Below are positions 35,407-45,812 of a stretch of 64,000 nt of DNA, piece by piece; within the stretch, counting starts at the first letter, position 1, and each line of letters starts with the position of its first letter. The position numbers were made by a program, and so were the translations under genes. The DNA is taken from positions 101,890 through 165,889 of the forward strand of contig NZ_PIPO01000007.1 of NCBI RefSeq assembly GCF_003986975.1, given 5' to 3'. The notes under the pieces are model-generated. The model ran no database searches. It worked only from the letters and a program-made list of their open reading frames with translations, and was not told the origin of the DNA. Source of the DNA: Aliidiomarina soli (GTDB taxonomy: Bacteria; Pseudomonadota; Gammaproteobacteria; Enterobacterales; Alteromonadaceae).

Positions 35407-36531
35407 ATGGCGACCACAAACGAAAAAGTGAACTTGTTGGATTTAGACCGGCAAGGGATGCACGATTTCTTCTCCGAACTGGGTGAGAAGAAGTTCCGTG
35501 CTGAACAGGTAATGAAGTGGTTGCATCACTATTGCATTGACGATTTCGATGAAATGACCAACCTCAACAAGGTCCTGCGGGCTAAGTTGAAAGAGATCGC
35601 CGAAATCCGTGCACCTAAGATTAAACGTCAACAGCAGTCATCTGATGGCACCATTAAGTTTGCCATGGAACTGTTCGACGGGCAGGAAGTTGAGACGGTC
35701 TGGATCCCGGAAGATGACCGTGCCACATTGTGCGTCTCGTCGCAGGTTGGTTGCGCGCTTGAGTGTACATTCTGCTCGACCGGCTATCAGGGTTTTAACC
35801 GTAACCTGCGTGTGGCCGAAATTATTGGTCAGGTATGGCGGGTTAACCAACTGCTGGGGCCGTTTGGCAAAACCAATGTCAAAGCTGTGACCAACGTGGT
35901 CATGATGGGAATGGGCGAGCCATTGCTCAACATGAAGAACGTCGTCCCAGCGATGGAGCTTATGCTTGATGACTTAGCGGTCGGTCTGTCTAAACGGCGG
36001 GTGACCCTGAGTACTTCAGGGGTAGTGCCGGCGCTGGATATGCTGCGCGAGAAAATTGACGTGGCCCTGGCGATTTCACTGCATGCGCCAGATGACGCAT
36101 TACGTAACGAAATAGTGCCTATCAATAAAAAATATCCGATTAAAGAATTTCTCGCGTCGGCAAAGGCGTATGTGGATCAGTCTAAAGCGCAGAAACAGGT
36201 CACCGTTGAATATGTCATGCTGGATCATATCAATGATTCAACGGATCAGGCGCATGCACTAGCACAAACGTTAAAAGACACCCCGAGCAAAATTAATTTG
36301 ATTCCGTTCAATCCCTTTCCGCAGTCGCCATACGGGCGCTCGAGCAATTCACGAATTGATCGCTTCGCAAAGGTATTGATGCAACACGGTTATACCGTTA
36401 TGGTTAGAAAAACCCGGGGCGACGATATTGATGCCGCCTGTGGGCAGTTAGTCGGCGACGTGGTCGACAGAACCAAACGTTTGCTAAAAAAACAACAACA
36501 ACAGCAATCCATCGCCATCAAGAGCGTGTGA
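35407..36531 (+). CDS. rlmN: Dual-specificity 23S rRNA/tRNA m2A methyltransferase RlmN
   Basis: A 374-residue radical-SAM enzyme that methylates A2503 of 23S rRNA and A37 of some tRNAs. The 4Fe-4S motif is [14 protein letters not shown], and the methyl-carrying Cys lies in the C-terminal [22 protein letters not shown] and [20 protein letters not shown] are family marks. The ATG at 35407 follows GGAGGTGCAC; an in-frame GTG at 35401 overlaps that site and is not used. The pilF/pilW gene that often follows rlmN is missing. Confidence 0.95.
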   Translation: MATTNEKVNLLDLDRQGMHDFFSELGEKKFRAEQVMKWLHHYCIDDFDEMTNLNKVLRAKLKEIAEIRAPKIKRQQQSSDGTIKFAMELFDGQEVETVWIPEDDRATLCVSSQVGCALECTFCSTGYQGFNRNLRVAEIIGQVWRVNQLLGPFGKTNVKAVTNVVMMGMGEPLLNMKNVVPAMELMLDDLAVGLSKRRVTLSTSGVVPALDMLREKIDVALAISLHAPDDALRNEIVPINKKYPIKEFLASAKAYVDQSKAQKQVTVEYVMLDHINDSTDQAHALAQTLKDTPSKINLIPFNPFPQSPYGRSSNSRIDRFAKVLMQHGYTVMVRKTRGDDIDAACGQLVGDVVDRTKRLLKKQQQQQSIAIKSV

Positions 36532-36553
36532 TTCACGTGAGGCCAATATACGC

Positions 36554-37648
36554 ATGACGGATCAACAACCGCACCAGGACGTGTCGGAAGATGCGGTGCA
36601 GCGACCTGCGCCGGAATCTCCTGGACGTCTGCTCAGAGAAGGGCGCGAGCGCCTTCAGTTAACAACGCAGCAAGTGGCAGAACGTTTGCGACTGCGGCAC
36701 CAGATTATTCTTGATCTGGAAGGGGACTTATTCAGTAAGTATGTGGCGGGCACCTTTACCCGTGGCTACCTGAGATCCTATGCCCGGTTAGTCGACGTGG
36801 ATGAAGAAAAGGTTCTCGCGGCCTATGCGTCGCAGGGTATCGAAGAGCCGGTTGATCAGACCATGCAAAGCTTTTCCCAACGTGCCCGTGAACAAAGTAA
36901 CGATAATCGGCTGATGCTGGTCACTTATATAATCGGCGCCGTTATTATTGGTTCAGCGGTTATATTCTGGCTGCAAAATAAAGACAGTGAGGTAGAACCT
37001 GTAGCCCAGGGTATGGCCGAACGCATGGTGTCTGAACAGGATGCCAGCGTCGAGCTTGAACCTGCCTCCAGCGAAGTCGAAACGACCAGTGCTACCCGTG
37101 ACCCCATTTTTATTGACGCCAGTGTGGTAGCAGACCGCGCGAATCGTGAGACCGATGTGGCGAGTGGTAACACCCCCCGCAGTACTGATGTGGTTGAAAA
37201 TGATCAAGCCAATCGCGACGTCGCTGAGGGTAGCAGCCAGAATAATGCAGAGTCAGCAACCTCAGAGCCCGCCAATAGCGCGCAAAGCGAAGCTGTCGAT
37301 GAATCTGCAACGACTGCCGAACCGGTTGAGCCAACGCCTGCCCGACAAGCGACACCGCAACCAACTCAGGCGGAGCCCGAAGAGGCACCACTGCCGTTGC
37401 CGGATGCTGAACTGGTGTTACGTTTCTCCGATGACACCTGGATCCGGATCGAGGATAACAACGGCGATGCGGTCGCATTTGGGGTGAAAGGCAGTGGTCA
37501 TATTACCGAATTGAATGATCAGGGGCCGTACCAGGTTACTCTGGGCGCTCCGGAAAATGTTGAAATGTACTATCAGGGAACTTTGGTTGACTTGTCAGGC
37601 TATCGGCCTGGTCGAGTTGTTCGAATGACCCTGCCTGCAGACGAGTAG
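36554..37648 (+). CDS. rodZ: Cytoskeleton protein RodZ
   Basis: A 364-residue bitopic protein linking MreB to the cell-wall elongation machinery. An N-terminal helix-turn-helix domain (about 24-95: [20 protein letters not shown], then [18 protein letters not shown]) is followed by one membrane helix at 120-140, a long acidic, Ser/Thr/Ala/Glu-rich linker (150-280) and a beta DUF4115 domain (285-360: [19 protein letters not shown]). It lies in the conserved order rlmN-rodZ-ispG. Confidence 0.92.
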   Translation: MTDQQPHQDVSEDAVQRPAPESPGRLLREGRERLQLTTQQVAERLRLRHQIILDLEGDLFSKYVAGTFTRGYLRSYARLVDVDEEKVLAAYASQGIEEPVDQTMQSFSQRAREQSNDNRLMLVTYIIGAVIIGSAVIFWLQNKDSEVEPVAQGMAERMVSEQDASVELEPASSEVETTSATRDPIFIDASVVADRANRETDVASGNTPRSTDVVENDQANRDVAEGSSQNNAESATSEPANSAQSEAVDESATTAEPVEPTPARQATPQPTQAEPEEAPLPLPDAELVLRFSDDTWIRIEDNNGDAVAFGVKGSGHITELNDQGPYQVTLGAPENVEMYYQGTLVDLSGYRPGRVVRMTLPADE

Positions 37649-37659
37649 TAATAGTTATC

Positions 37660-38811
37660 ATGCACCCAGAATCACCGATAAAACGTCGCCCCAGCCGTCG
37701 CATCTACGTCGGCAATGTACCAATAGGCGACGGTGCACCTATCGCGGTGCAGTCTATGACCAACACCCTGACCACTGACGTAGCGGCCACCGTTGCGCAG
37801 GTTAACCGATTGGCTGATGCCGGTGCTGATATTGTGCGGGTGTCCGTGCCCACTATGGATGCGGCAGAAGCGTTTAAATTAATAAAACAACAGGCGAAAG
37901 TACCGCTGGTGGCCGATATTCACTTTGATTATCGGATAGCGTTGAAAGTCGCTGAATATGGTGTCGACTGCCTGCGTATTAACCCTGGCAACATCGGCAA
38001 TGAAGCGCGGATTCGTTCGGTAATTGACTGCGCTCGTGACCACAATATTCCGATTCGTATCGGCGTCAATGGCGGCTCATTAGAAAAGGATTTGCAGGAA
38101 AAATACGGCGAACCTACGGGGCAGGCATTGCTTGAATCAGCCATGCGCCACGTCGATATTCTGCAAAAATATGATTTCCAGGACTTTAAAGTCAGTGTCA
38201 AAGCCTCTGACGTTTTTCTGGCCGTGGATGCTTACCGTCTGTTAGCCAAACAAATCGACCAGCCACTGCATTTAGGTATCACCGAAGCCGGTGGCGCTCG
38301 CGCTGGTGCGGTGAAGTCGGCGGTCGGGCTTGGAATGTTGCTTGCAGAAGGCATTGGCGACACCCTGCGGGTGTCATTGGCTGCTGACCCGGTCGAAGAA
38401 ATCAAAGTGGGATTCGACATTCTGAAGTCGCTGCGCATTCGCTCACGGGGCATCAACTTTATTGCCTGCCCGAGCTGCTCACGCCAGGAGTTCGATGTTA
38501 TCGCCACCGTCAATGCGCTGGAAGAACGTCTGGAAGATATTACCACGCCGATGGATGTCTCAATTATTGGATGCGTGGTGAACGGACCGGGTGAAGCGCT
38601 GGTTTCAGATCTCGGCCTGGCCGGGGCAAAGACTAAATCCGGTTTATATGTCGATGGTGTTCGACAGAAAGAACGTTTACGCAATGACGATCTGGTGGAT
38701 ACCCTGGAAGCACGTATCCGGGCCGCCGTGAAGAAGCGCGATGCTGAACAACCTATCGATATCGCCATGGTAGATGGAACGGTAGACGGCGATAGCAAGC
38801 AGCCCCTATAA
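37660..38811 (+). CDS. ispG: 4-hydroxy-3-methylbut-2-enyl diphosphate synthase IspG (GcpE)
   Basis: A 383-residue 4Fe-4S enzyme of the MEP isoprenoid pathway. [20 protein letters not shown] opens the TIM barrel; the cluster ligands are in [10 protein letters not shown] and in [10 protein letters not shown] near the C-terminus with the conserved Glu. It converts MEcPP to HMBPP with electrons from flavodoxin or ferredoxin. Its Fe-S need underlines the question of where clusters are built, as the isc operon is missing here. hisS follows after 33 bases. Confidence 0.96.
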   Translation: MHPESPIKRRPSRRIYVGNVPIGDGAPIAVQSMTNTLTTDVAATVAQVNRLADAGADIVRVSVPTMDAAEAFKLIKQQAKVPLVADIHFDYRIALKVAEYGVDCLRINPGNIGNEARIRSVIDCARDHNIPIRIGVNGGSLEKDLQEKYGEPTGQALLESAMRHVDILQKYDFQDFKVSVKASDVFLAVDAYRLLAKQIDQPLHLGITEAGGARAGAVKSAVGLGMLLAEGIGDTLRVSLAADPVEEIKVGFDILKSLRIRSRGINFIACPSCSRQEFDVIATVNALEERLEDITTPMDVSIIGCVVNGPGEALVSDLGLAGAKTKSGLYVDGVRQKERLRNDDLVDTLEARIRAAVKKRDAEQPIDIAMVDGTVDGDSKQPL

Positions 38812-38844
38812 TGCCGACATTTTTGACTGCAGGAAAAGACTAAC

Positions 38845-40116
38845 GTGGCCAAACAAATCCAGGCAATTCGTGGCATGAATGACATTCTGCCAGAGCAAAG
38901 CCGTCGCTGGCAGTATATAGAGCAGGTAGTGCGCAGTATCGTTGCAAGCTACGGTTATGAAGAAATCCGTATGCCTGTGGTTGAGCAAACCGACTTGTTT
39001 AAACGCTCCATTGGCGAAGTCACCGATATCGTTGAAAAAGAAATGTATACCTTTGAGGACCGCAATGGCGACAGCCTGACTTTGCGTCCCGAAGGGACTG
39101 CCAGTTGTGTCCGCGCTGGCAATGAACACGGCCTGCTATACAACCAGCAGCAACGATTATGGTATATGGGCCCGATGTTCCGCCATGAACGCCCACAAAA
39201 AGGGCGTTACCGCCAATTTCATCAGGTTGGTGTTGAGGTGTTTGGCCTTAACGGACCGGACATTGACGCCGAACTGATTATCATGACCGCGCGATTGTGG
39301 AAGCAATTAGGGCTCAGCGAGTACCTTACGCTGGAACTTAATTCACTGGCCTCGAACGAGGCGCGGGCAGACTACCGCGACGCCTTAACCGCGTATCTGA
39401 CCGAGCACGAGGCGGTACTGGACGAAGACAGTAAACGTCGTCTGCAGAGTAACCCACTGCGTGTGCTTGACTCCAAGAACCCGGCGATGAGCGACATGCT
39501 CAGTCAGGCACCAAAGCTTTCAGAGTACTGGGATGACGAATCACGCAGCCACTTTGCTGCGTTATGCCAGCGCCTCGATGCCCTGGGCATTCGCTATGTT
39601 CATAACGAGCGACTGGTGCGTGGTCTGGATTATTACAACCGTACGGTATTCGAATGGGTGACCGATAGCCTCGGCGCTCAGGGTACTGTCTGTGCGGGCG
39701 GCCGTTACGATGGTCTGGTTGAACAACTGGGTGGTAAAGCGACCCCGGCGGTGGGTTTTGCGATGGGGCTGGAACGGCTGGTGCTGATGCTTGAGCAGCT
39801 CGATGCTGTGACCTTACCGCAAGCAGTCGACCTCTATGTCTCGGCAATGGGTGAGGCGGCGGAACTTCCGGCGGTGAACGTTGCCGAACGCCTTCGAGAC
39901 CAGTTTCCGACGCTACGTGTGATGCAGCACTGTGGTGGTGGCAATTTTAAGAAGCAATTAAAAAGAGCGGATAAGTCTGGTGCCCGCCTGGCCCTGATTA
40001 TGGGTGAGGACGAAGTGGCACGTGACGTTGTCAGTGTTAAGTTTTTACGCGAAGACAAGCCTCAGCAAGAAATGAGCTGGGAGCAGATAGTCGCGACCGT
40101 GAACGAATTAGTTTAA
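38845..40116 (+). CDS. hisS: Histidyl-tRNA synthetase HisS
   Basis: A 423-residue class II synthetase, the same length class as E. coli HisS (424). It starts at a GTG ([16 protein letters not shown]) with AGGAAA upstream. Motif 2 is [16 protein letters not shown]; the histidine signatures are [15 protein letters not shown] and [14 protein letters not shown], motif 3 is GFAMGLERL. The anticodon-binding domain occupies the last 100 residues. Confidence 0.96.
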   Translation: MAKQIQAIRGMNDILPEQSRRWQYIEQVVRSIVASYGYEEIRMPVVEQTDLFKRSIGEVTDIVEKEMYTFEDRNGDSLTLRPEGTASCVRAGNEHGLLYNQQQRLWYMGPMFRHERPQKGRYRQFHQVGVEVFGLNGPDIDAELIIMTARLWKQLGLSEYLTLELNSLASNEARADYRDALTAYLTEHEAVLDEDSKRRLQSNPLRVLDSKNPAMSDMLSQAPKLSEYWDDESRSHFAALCQRLDALGIRYVHNERLVRGLDYYNRTVFEWVTDSLGAQGTVCAGGRYDGLVEQLGGKATPAVGFAMGLERLVLMLEQLDAVTLPQAVDLYVSAMGEAAELPAVNVAERLRDQFPTLRVMQHCGGGNFKKQLKRADKSGARLALIMGEDEVARDVVSVKFLREDKPQQEMSWEQIVATVNELV

Positions 40117-40136
40117 GAACTGAAGAGGATTTGCAG

Positions 40137-40754
40137 GTGGAACACGAAGATCAACAGGTCGAACAGATAAAGCAATTTATGCGCGAATACGGCATCTGGA
40201 TTGGTGCCGGCGTCGTTATTGGACTGGGCTCGTTATTTGCCTGGCGTGCTTATGATGCCTCTCAGATTGAAGCCCAGCAGCAGCGCACCGCAGCCTATGA
40301 GCAAATCTCACAACAGGTTCAACAAGGTGACGAGGAAGCGCTGGCGCAAGCCGAAGACGTGCTGAGTCAACTGGACGAATCCAGTCAGGCCGCCTTAGCT
40401 CACCTCCAGCTGGCGCGTCAGGCAGTGGATGCAGATGATTTGAGTAGTGCAGCAGATCATCTCTACAGTGCCCAGCAAAAAGCCGGTTCCAGTGTGGTGA
40501 GTGGTTTAGCTACCACCCGCTTAGCTCGCGTGCAATTGGCATTGGGCGAGTACGATGCAGCACTGCAGAGCTTGCAACAGTCTTTACCGCAAAGCTTTAC
40601 TGCTCAGGTAGAAGAGATCCGCGGTGACGTGTATCTGGCTCAGGGTAACCCTGAGCAGGCCCGCGCAGCCTATCAAGCCGCCGTCGATCTAGGTGGCGCA
40701 CAGTCGTCTCCTGGTCTGCAATTTAAATTTGAAAACCTGGCAGGTGAACTATAG
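40137..40754 (+). CDS. yfgM: YfgM ancillary SecYEG translocon subunit
   Basis: A 205-residue single-pass inner-membrane protein: short cytoplasmic N-terminus, membrane helix at about 19-39 (GIWIGAGVVIGLGSLFAW) and a periplasmic tetratricopeptide-like part. In E. coli YfgM works with PpiD at the Sec translocon. A GTG at 40137 with AGAGGA 7 bases upstream is taken as the start; an in-frame TTG two codons earlier overlaps the same site. Its stop overlaps the bamB start. Confidence 0.88.
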   Translation: MEHEDQQVEQIKQFMREYGIWIGAGVVIGLGSLFAWRAYDASQIEAQQQRTAAYEQISQQVQQGDEEALAQAEDVLSQLDESSQAALAHLQLARQAVDADDLSSAADHLYSAQQKAGSSVVSGLATTRLARVQLALGEYDAALQSLQQSLPQSFTAQVEEIRGDVYLAQGNPEQARAAYQAAVDLGGAQSSPGLQFKFENLAGEL

Positions 40755-41941
40755 TGCGATTGTTGAATTGGCGAGTCGCGATAAGTGGCGTTCTGTTAAG
40801 TGTTGGCCTGGCAGCCTGTTCCAGCACCGAAGAGCCTGATTATGCCGAGCTGCAAACATTCGAAGAGCAAGTAAGTGTAAACGTTGCCTGGAAGGCCAAT
40901 GTAGGGCCAGGGTCTGACGAACACTATTCCCGCTTAACGCCAGTCTATGACGATGGTGTGGTTTTCGCTGCTGAGCGGCATGGCAACGTCGTCGCCTTGA
41001 ACGCAGATAACGGTCGGCGCTTGTGGCGCCAGAACCTGACTCCAGCAACGGGATTCTCGTTATGGCGTCTATTCCGTAAAGGGCCGCCGGCAAAACTGGC
41101 TGGTGGGTTGACGTTGGATGGCGATACCCTTTATGTGGGTAACGAGAGCGGCATGCTCTATGCTATCAATAAAGACAACGGCGAGATCCAATGGCAGAGC
41201 CAGCTCGAGGGTGAAGTAATTTCAGCCCCGGCGGTCGGTGAAGGCTATGTCGTACTGCATCTTGGCAACGGCATGGTGGTGGGGCTGAACGCAGCTGATG
41301 GCGAAGAGCAATGGCGCCACGAAGAGGAAGTGCCTGCGTTGACTCTGCGCGGCAGTTCATCTCCGGTGATATCAGCCGGTGGCGTGATTTTGGGTACCAA
41401 TAATGGACGCGCGGCGGTATTAGTGCTGGAAAGCGGCCAAATGGCCTGGGACGAACGCGTGGCGACTCCGTCCGGTGGCAGTGACCTGGAACGTATCGTC
41501 GATATTGACGCAACACCTGTGGTACGTGGCGACCAGGTCTATATGCTGGCGTTTAATGGCGAGCTGGTCGCATTGCAACTACGCACCGGTGAAGTGGTTT
41601 GGCGGCGTGATTACCAGGGGCATCGTACCCCACAGGTGGCAGGCAGTCGTATTTTCCTGACCACCAGTGAGAGCCACGTGGTGGCTGTTGATCGCCTCAG
41701 CGGCAACGAACGCTGGCGTTTGGCTGACCTTTACGGACGTAGTCTGACAGAGCCAGCTGTGCTTTCGGGTCAACTGGTGGTAGCCGATCGGTTTGGTTTC
41801 GTCCATTGGCTGGACCGCGATAGTGGCCAGATTATTGGGCGCTACGAAGCAAATGACCCTATCCAGGTAGCTCCCATACGGGCGGGCGATAAGGTTATTG
41901 TAATGACCATCGACGGCCGTCTAGTTGCGCTGACTGACTAG
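40754..41941 (+). CDS. bamB: Outer-membrane assembly lipoprotein BamB
   Basis: A 395-residue lipoprotein with lipobox VGLAAC and an eight-bladed beta propeller built from PQQ-like repeats (LNADNGRRLWRQNL, INKDNGEIQWQSQL, LNAADGEEQWRHEE and so on). It joins the BAM complex that inserts beta-barrel proteins into the outer membrane. The start is a GTG whose first base is the last base of the yfgM stop. Confidence 0.95.
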   Translation: MRLLNWRVAISGVLLSVGLAACSSTEEPDYAELQTFEEQVSVNVAWKANVGPGSDEHYSRLTPVYDDGVVFAAERHGNVVALNADNGRRLWRQNLTPATGFSLWRLFRKGPPAKLAGGLTLDGDTLYVGNESGMLYAINKDNGEIQWQSQLEGEVISAPAVGEGYVVLHLGNGMVVGLNAADGEEQWRHEEEVPALTLRGSSSPVISAGGVILGTNNGRAAVLVLESGQMAWDERVATPSGGSDLERIVDIDATPVVRGDQVYMLAFNGELVALQLRTGEVVWRRDYQGHRTPQVAGSRIFLTTSESHVVAVDRLSGNERWRLADLYGRSLTEPAVLSGQLVVADRFGFVHWLDRDSGQIIGRYEANDPIQVAPIRAGDKVIVMTIDGRLVALTD

Positions 41942-41972
41942 TCAGCGCTTTCAGTTTTAGAAAGGAAATAGA

Positions 41973-43418
41973 ATGCTTCCGGTGGTTGCACTGGTGGGAC
42001 GCCCGAATGTCGGCAAATCCACACTCTTTAATCGTTTAACACGTACCCGGGATGCCTTAGTTGCTGATTTCCCGGGCCTTACCCGTGACCGCAAGTATGG
42101 CCAGGCGAACTATGACGGCTATCAGTTTATTGTCATTGACACCGGTGGTATCGAAGGCAATGAGGAAGGCATTGACCTGCACATGGCGAAGCAGTCACTG
42201 CAGGCGATTGACGAAGCCGATATTGTTCTGTTCATGGTCGATGCGCGCGAAGGGGTAACTGCAGCCGATATCGCACTTGCTGACCATTTACGCCGCCAGG
42301 ACAAATCTGTCTGGGTAGTTGCCAACAAGATTGACGGTCTCGATGCGGACTCTGCCGTTGCCGACTTCTATCAGCTTGGTCTGGGTGAGGTCTATCATAT
42401 CGCCGCCGCTCATGGTCGTGGTGTGCAACAACTCCTTCAACGGACGCTGGAACCACTTCGGGATACCTACCCGGATGTGATCACGCCGCCGAAAGAAGAG
42501 CGCGACGAAGACGAAGACACCCTGGTTCGGCAGGCTGAATACTATGCGGATCAGCCGATTAAAATAGCCATCGTCGGCCGCCCGAACGTAGGTAAGTCAA
42601 CACTGACTAATCGTTTGCTCGGTGAAGAGCGGGTGGTCGTGTTTGATATGCCCGGAACCACGCGGGATAGTATTTATATTGATATGGAACGCGATGATCA
42701 GAAGTATGTGATTATCGACACCGCCGGGGTGCGTAAGCGTGGCCGGATTGATCTTGCGGTGGAGAAGTTCTCCGTTATTAAGACTCTGCAGGCCATTGAA
42801 GACGCCAACGTGGTGATGCTGGTGATCGATGCCAGAGACCAGATTAGTGATCAGGACCTGAGTTTACTCGGCTTCGCCCTGAACGCCGGACGCTCAATTG
42901 TCATCACGGTGAATAAATGGGACGGACTGGAGCAGGACGCGAAGGACTGGTTAAAGCAGGAACTGGACCGCCGCCTTGGGTTCGTTGATTTTGCCCGAAT
43001 TCATTTTATTTCAGCGTTGCACGGCACTAACGTGGGCCATCTGTTTGGCTCCGTTCAGGAAGCCTATAAGTCAGCGACCCAACGGGTTGGTACCGCGCAA
43101 TTAACGCAAATCATGGACATGGCTCAGGATGAACATCAGCCGCCGCTGGTTCGTGGCAGACGGGTTAAACTTAAATACGCCCACGCTGGTGGCTATAACC
43201 CTCCGCTGGTGGTTATTCACGGCAATCAGGTGAAGTCATTGCCGAATACCTACAAACGCTATCTGATGAACTACTTCCGTAAGGCTCTGAAAGTCATGGG
43301 GACGCCGATAAAAGTTGAGTTCCGTGAAGGCGCGAATCCGTATGAAGGGAAGAAAAATAAGCTGACGTTGTCGCAACAACGCAAGCGCAAACGGATGTTA
43401 CGTCACGTAAAAAAATAG
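41973..43418 (+). CDS. der: Double-domain ribosome assembly GTPase Der
   Basis: A 481-residue GTPase with two tandem G domains: [14 protein letters not shown] with DTGGIEG near residue 9-60, and [14 protein letters not shown] with DTAGVRKRG near residue 200-255, then a KH-like C-terminal domain with [14 protein letters not shown]. It acts late in 50S assembly. The C-terminus is basic. A GAAAGGAAATAGA leader gives the ribosome site. Confidence 0.96.
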   Translation: MLPVVALVGRPNVGKSTLFNRLTRTRDALVADFPGLTRDRKYGQANYDGYQFIVIDTGGIEGNEEGIDLHMAKQSLQAIDEADIVLFMVDAREGVTAADIALADHLRRQDKSVWVVANKIDGLDADSAVADFYQLGLGEVYHIAAAHGRGVQQLLQRTLEPLRDTYPDVITPPKEERDEDEDTLVRQAEYYADQPIKIAIVGRPNVGKSTLTNRLLGEERVVVFDMPGTTRDSIYIDMERDDQKYVIIDTAGVRKRGRIDLAVEKFSVIKTLQAIEDANVVMLVIDARDQISDQDLSLLGFALNAGRSIVITVNKWDGLEQDAKDWLKQELDRRLGFVDFARIHFISALHGTNVGHLFGSVQEAYKSATQRVGTAQLTQIMDMAQDEHQPPLVRGRRVKLKYAHAGGYNPPLVVIHGNQVKSLPNTYKRYLMNYFRKALKVMGTPIKVEFREGANPYEGKKNKLTLSQQRKRKRMLRHVKK

Positions 43419-43441
43419 GCAGCCTGAGCTGCCTTTTTTTA
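43418..43441. terminator. Intrinsic terminator between der and hslO
   Basis: GGCAGC, CTGA, GCTGCC and eight T residues directly after the der stop. On the minus strand AAAAA-rich sequence before it gives a weaker T-run for hslO, whose stop codon lies in the T-run. Confidence 0.9.
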
Positions 43442-44302
43442 TTGCACGCCGCTTTGCTGGTATCCCTGCACGGCGGCCACGTCCTCTTCGTCATAGACAT
43501 ACTCAGTCAGACAATAGTCACACGTCAGACGGATGTCGCCGTCCTGCTGTAATATATCTTTAAGCTCTGCAATCGGCACGCTGTACAATGCGTGCATGCT
43601 TTTTTCTTTCGAACAGCCACAAAAGAAGCGCACCGGCACCGGTTCGAATACGCGAAGGTCTTCTTCATGGTACAAACGGTGTAGGACAACGTTCGCTTCC
43701 AGCGTATGCAGTTCGTCGGCGGTCATGGTGGTGGTCAGCGTGGCGAGATGCTCGAAACCACGCTCCGGATCGTCTTCACCTGGTAACGCCTGGAGCAGTA
43801 AACCCGCAACCTGGGTAGCCGAGGTGTGCAGCCAGACTCGGGTGTTGAGCTGCTCAGACTGGGTGAAATAGCGTTCAATAACCTGACTCAGGCTGTGGTC
43901 ATCGCGGCGCACTTCAACCAGCCCCTGATACCGCTCACCGTCTTTCGGCGTGAGGGTAATAATCAGGTACGATTTCGCGCCCATCAGAGCGGCAAAGCTA
44001 TCATCAGCCGGAGTGGCGGTGAGTCGAGCAACGCCACGCAATAACTGGTCATGGCTACCATTAACGGTCGCAAAATTGAGCGCGCCATCGCCTTGTATTT
44101 GCAAATTAATATGGCCGTCAAACTTCAGTGTCGCGGTCAGTAAACTGGTCACCGCCATTAACTCACCGAGTAACTGCTGCACGCCAGCGGGATAGGCATG
44201 GCCTTCTACCAGACGCTGGTAGCTTTGCTGTAACTGCACGAGTTCACCACGCACCGGCGCATTGGCAAAGGTATAACGAATTAGACTATCGGCTGACTGC
44301 AC
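43439..44302 (-). CDS. hslO: Redox-regulated chaperone Hsp33 (HslO)
   Basis: A 287-residue chaperone activated by oxidation. The four zinc Cys are in FFCGCSKEK and TCDYC near the C-terminus. GELVQLQQSYQRL, LLGELMAVTSLLTATLKF and ALLGEDDP-like LLLQALPGEDDPERG are family marks. The start is a GTG; I use 44302 because AGAGGTGG precedes it, but an in-frame GTG at 44311 is possible. It follows hslR closely, the usual order. Confidence 0.93.
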   Translation of the reverse strand: MQSADSLIRYTFANAPVRGELVQLQQSYQRLVEGHAYPAGVQQLLGELMAVTSLLTATLKFDGHINLQIQGDGALNFATVNGSHDQLLRGVARLTATPADDSFAALMGAKSYLIITLTPKDGERYQGLVEVRRDDHSLSQVIERYFTQSEQLNTRVWLHTSATQVAGLLLQALPGEDDPERGFEHLATLTTTMTADELHTLEANVVLHRLYHEEDLRVFEPVPVRFFCGCSKEKSMHALYSVPIAELKDILQQDGDIRLTCDYCLTEYVYDEEDVAAVQGYQQSGVQ

Positions 44303-44313
44303 TGCGACCACCT

Positions 44314-44727
44314 CTATTGATTCTTGAATTTGATAATATCACGCCGCTGCTTTTTATCCGGGCGGCCATGCGGGTGGGGATTATACAATGCATTGGCTTT
44401 GCGTGCAGACGCATTTTCTTCACGTTTTGCAATGCTGGCTTCGCTTTCCTGATACATTTGCTGGGCCTCGGGCGCGCCGCGGCGTCGTTCGGACAACTCA
44501 AGCACATGGACCTCCATTCGATCGTACCCGCGGGGGATAACGATTGTGGCACCGACTTCGACTGCTTTGGATGGCTTGCTACGTTGACCATTGTAACTTA
44601 CTTTACCGGATTGAACGGCTTCGCGGGCCAGCGCGCGGGTTTTAAAAAAGCGCGCCGCCCAAAGCCATTTATCGAGCCGCACGCTGGCGGTGCTTTGTTT
44701 AGACTGAGCAGCTTTTAAGGAACTCAT
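44314..44727 (-). CDS. hslR: Heat-shock ribosome-associated protein Hsp15 (HslR)
   Basis: A 137-residue S4-domain protein. SVRLDKWLWAARFFKTRALA and AVQSGKVSYNGQRSKPSKAVE form the RNA-binding fold; the C-terminal half is basic (KKQRRDIIKFKNQ). Hsp15 rescues stalled 50S subunits carrying nascent chains. It is divergent from gspC over a 100-base gap. Confidence 0.93.
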   Translation of the reverse strand: MSSLKAAQSKQSTASVRLDKWLWAARFFKTRALAREAVQSGKVSYNGQRSKPSKAVEVGATIVIPRGYDRMEVHVLELSERRRGAPEAQQMYQESEASIAKREENASARKANALYNPHPHGRPDKKQRRDIIKFKNQ

Positions 44728-44827
44728 AACGGGACTCCGAGTCTGAAACGGGCGACTGTAGGACGATTGTCTTAGTTAAAGTGTAACATAGAGTCTTTGT
44801 TAAACCCGCTGTTGACAATTTGTTGCT

Positions 44828-45796
44828 ATGCTTTTGCCTGGCAGGCTAGAATGTCACGCTAAACGATATATAAAAACGATAACAGATGTGCAGCTAATAG
44901 AATCCCGAATCCAGCAACATTTTACTCCATCCAGACAGCGTTTATTAGCGCTGAGTCTGGCGTGGCTGTTTAGCTTGATTGCCATATGGTGGTTGGCGCA
45001 GTTAACCTGGCGCGTGCTGACTCCTGCCGAACAGGTGGTGGTGGCCCCAATTTCGCTTGAACAGCGCGTTGGGAACGTCGAAGGTGACGCCCTGGTCGCT
45101 GTTCAGCAGCTTTATCTTTTTGGTGACCGGGTGGCCGCAGCGGAGGCAGAAGCTGAGGTGTTAGATGCCCCGGAAACAACGCTTAACGTACGCCTGGTCG
45201 GCCTGGTTGCAAGTGTGGATCCGGAACGCTCAGCGGCTATTATTGAACAGTCCGGTACTCAGCGTACCTATATTATCGGCGAACGCATTGGCAATAGCCG
45301 AGCGACGCTGGATGCGGTATTTCCGGACCGGGTTATACTCGACAACGGCGGGCGCCGAGAGGCCCTCTATATCGAGGGGCGGGACGGTTCCGAAGCGCAG
45401 CTTAGAATGCCAGCGTCTCCGGCGGCGCAGGCAAACCAGTCTGAAAGCGAGTCGACACGCTCGGAGCAAGTGGATCTTAGTGCCAACCAGGAGCTGCTTG
45501 AGGCAGTCAGTAACGTCCGTGAGAACCCGTCAGAATTACTCGAAATTATTAATGTGTCGCCGGTTCGCAATGGCCAGCAATTGACTGGTTACCGGCTGTC
45601 GCCGCGCCAAAACCGGGCGTTATTTGATGCCCTCGGGCTGCAACCCGGTGACATCGCGCTGGCTATTAATGGGTTTGATTTGACGGAGCCTTCCGAAGCT
45701 CTGGCTGCTATGAATGAATTACAAGATGCTACGCGCGCCATTGTGCAGGTGCAGCGAGGCAATAATATCATCGACCTGGAACTGCAGGTTCCTTAG
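44828..45796 (+). CDS. gspC: Type II secretion protein GspC
   Basis: Up to 322 residues: one membrane helix (about 41-63 of this frame), a periplasmic HR domain (about 115-185: LVGLVASVDPERSAAIIEQS) and a C-terminal PDZ domain (GYRLSPRQNRALFDALGLQP, GDIALAINGFDL). It links the inner-membrane platform to the GspD secretin. The start is uncertain: the ATG at 44828 has no Shine-Dalgarno and lies upstream of a TAGAAT -10-like element at 44853-44858, so a GTG at 44888 (303 residues, MQLIESRIQQHF) is an alternative. First gene of the gspC-N operon. Confidence 0.88.
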   Translation: MLLPGRLECHAKRYIKTITDVQLIESRIQQHFTPSRQRLLALSLAWLFSLIAIWWLAQLTWRVLTPAEQVVVAPISLEQRVGNVEGDALVAVQQLYLFGDRVAAAEAEAEVLDAPETTLNVRLVGLVASVDPERSAAIIEQSGTQRTYIIGERIGNSRATLDAVFPDRVILDNGGRREALYIEGRDGSEAQLRMPASPAAQANQSESESTRSEQVDLSANQELLEAVSNVRENPSELLEIINVSPVRNGQQLTGYRLSPRQNRALFDALGLQPGDIALAINGFDLTEPSEALAAMNELQDATRAIVQVQRGNNIIDLELQVP

Positions 45797-45812
45797 GGTA
45801 ACAGGTACAGGA

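Noticed and set aside
38232..38885. 217-codon minus-strand frame inside ispG
   Set aside because: It is antisense to a highly conserved enzyme gene, with Ser/Arg-rich low-complexity translation.
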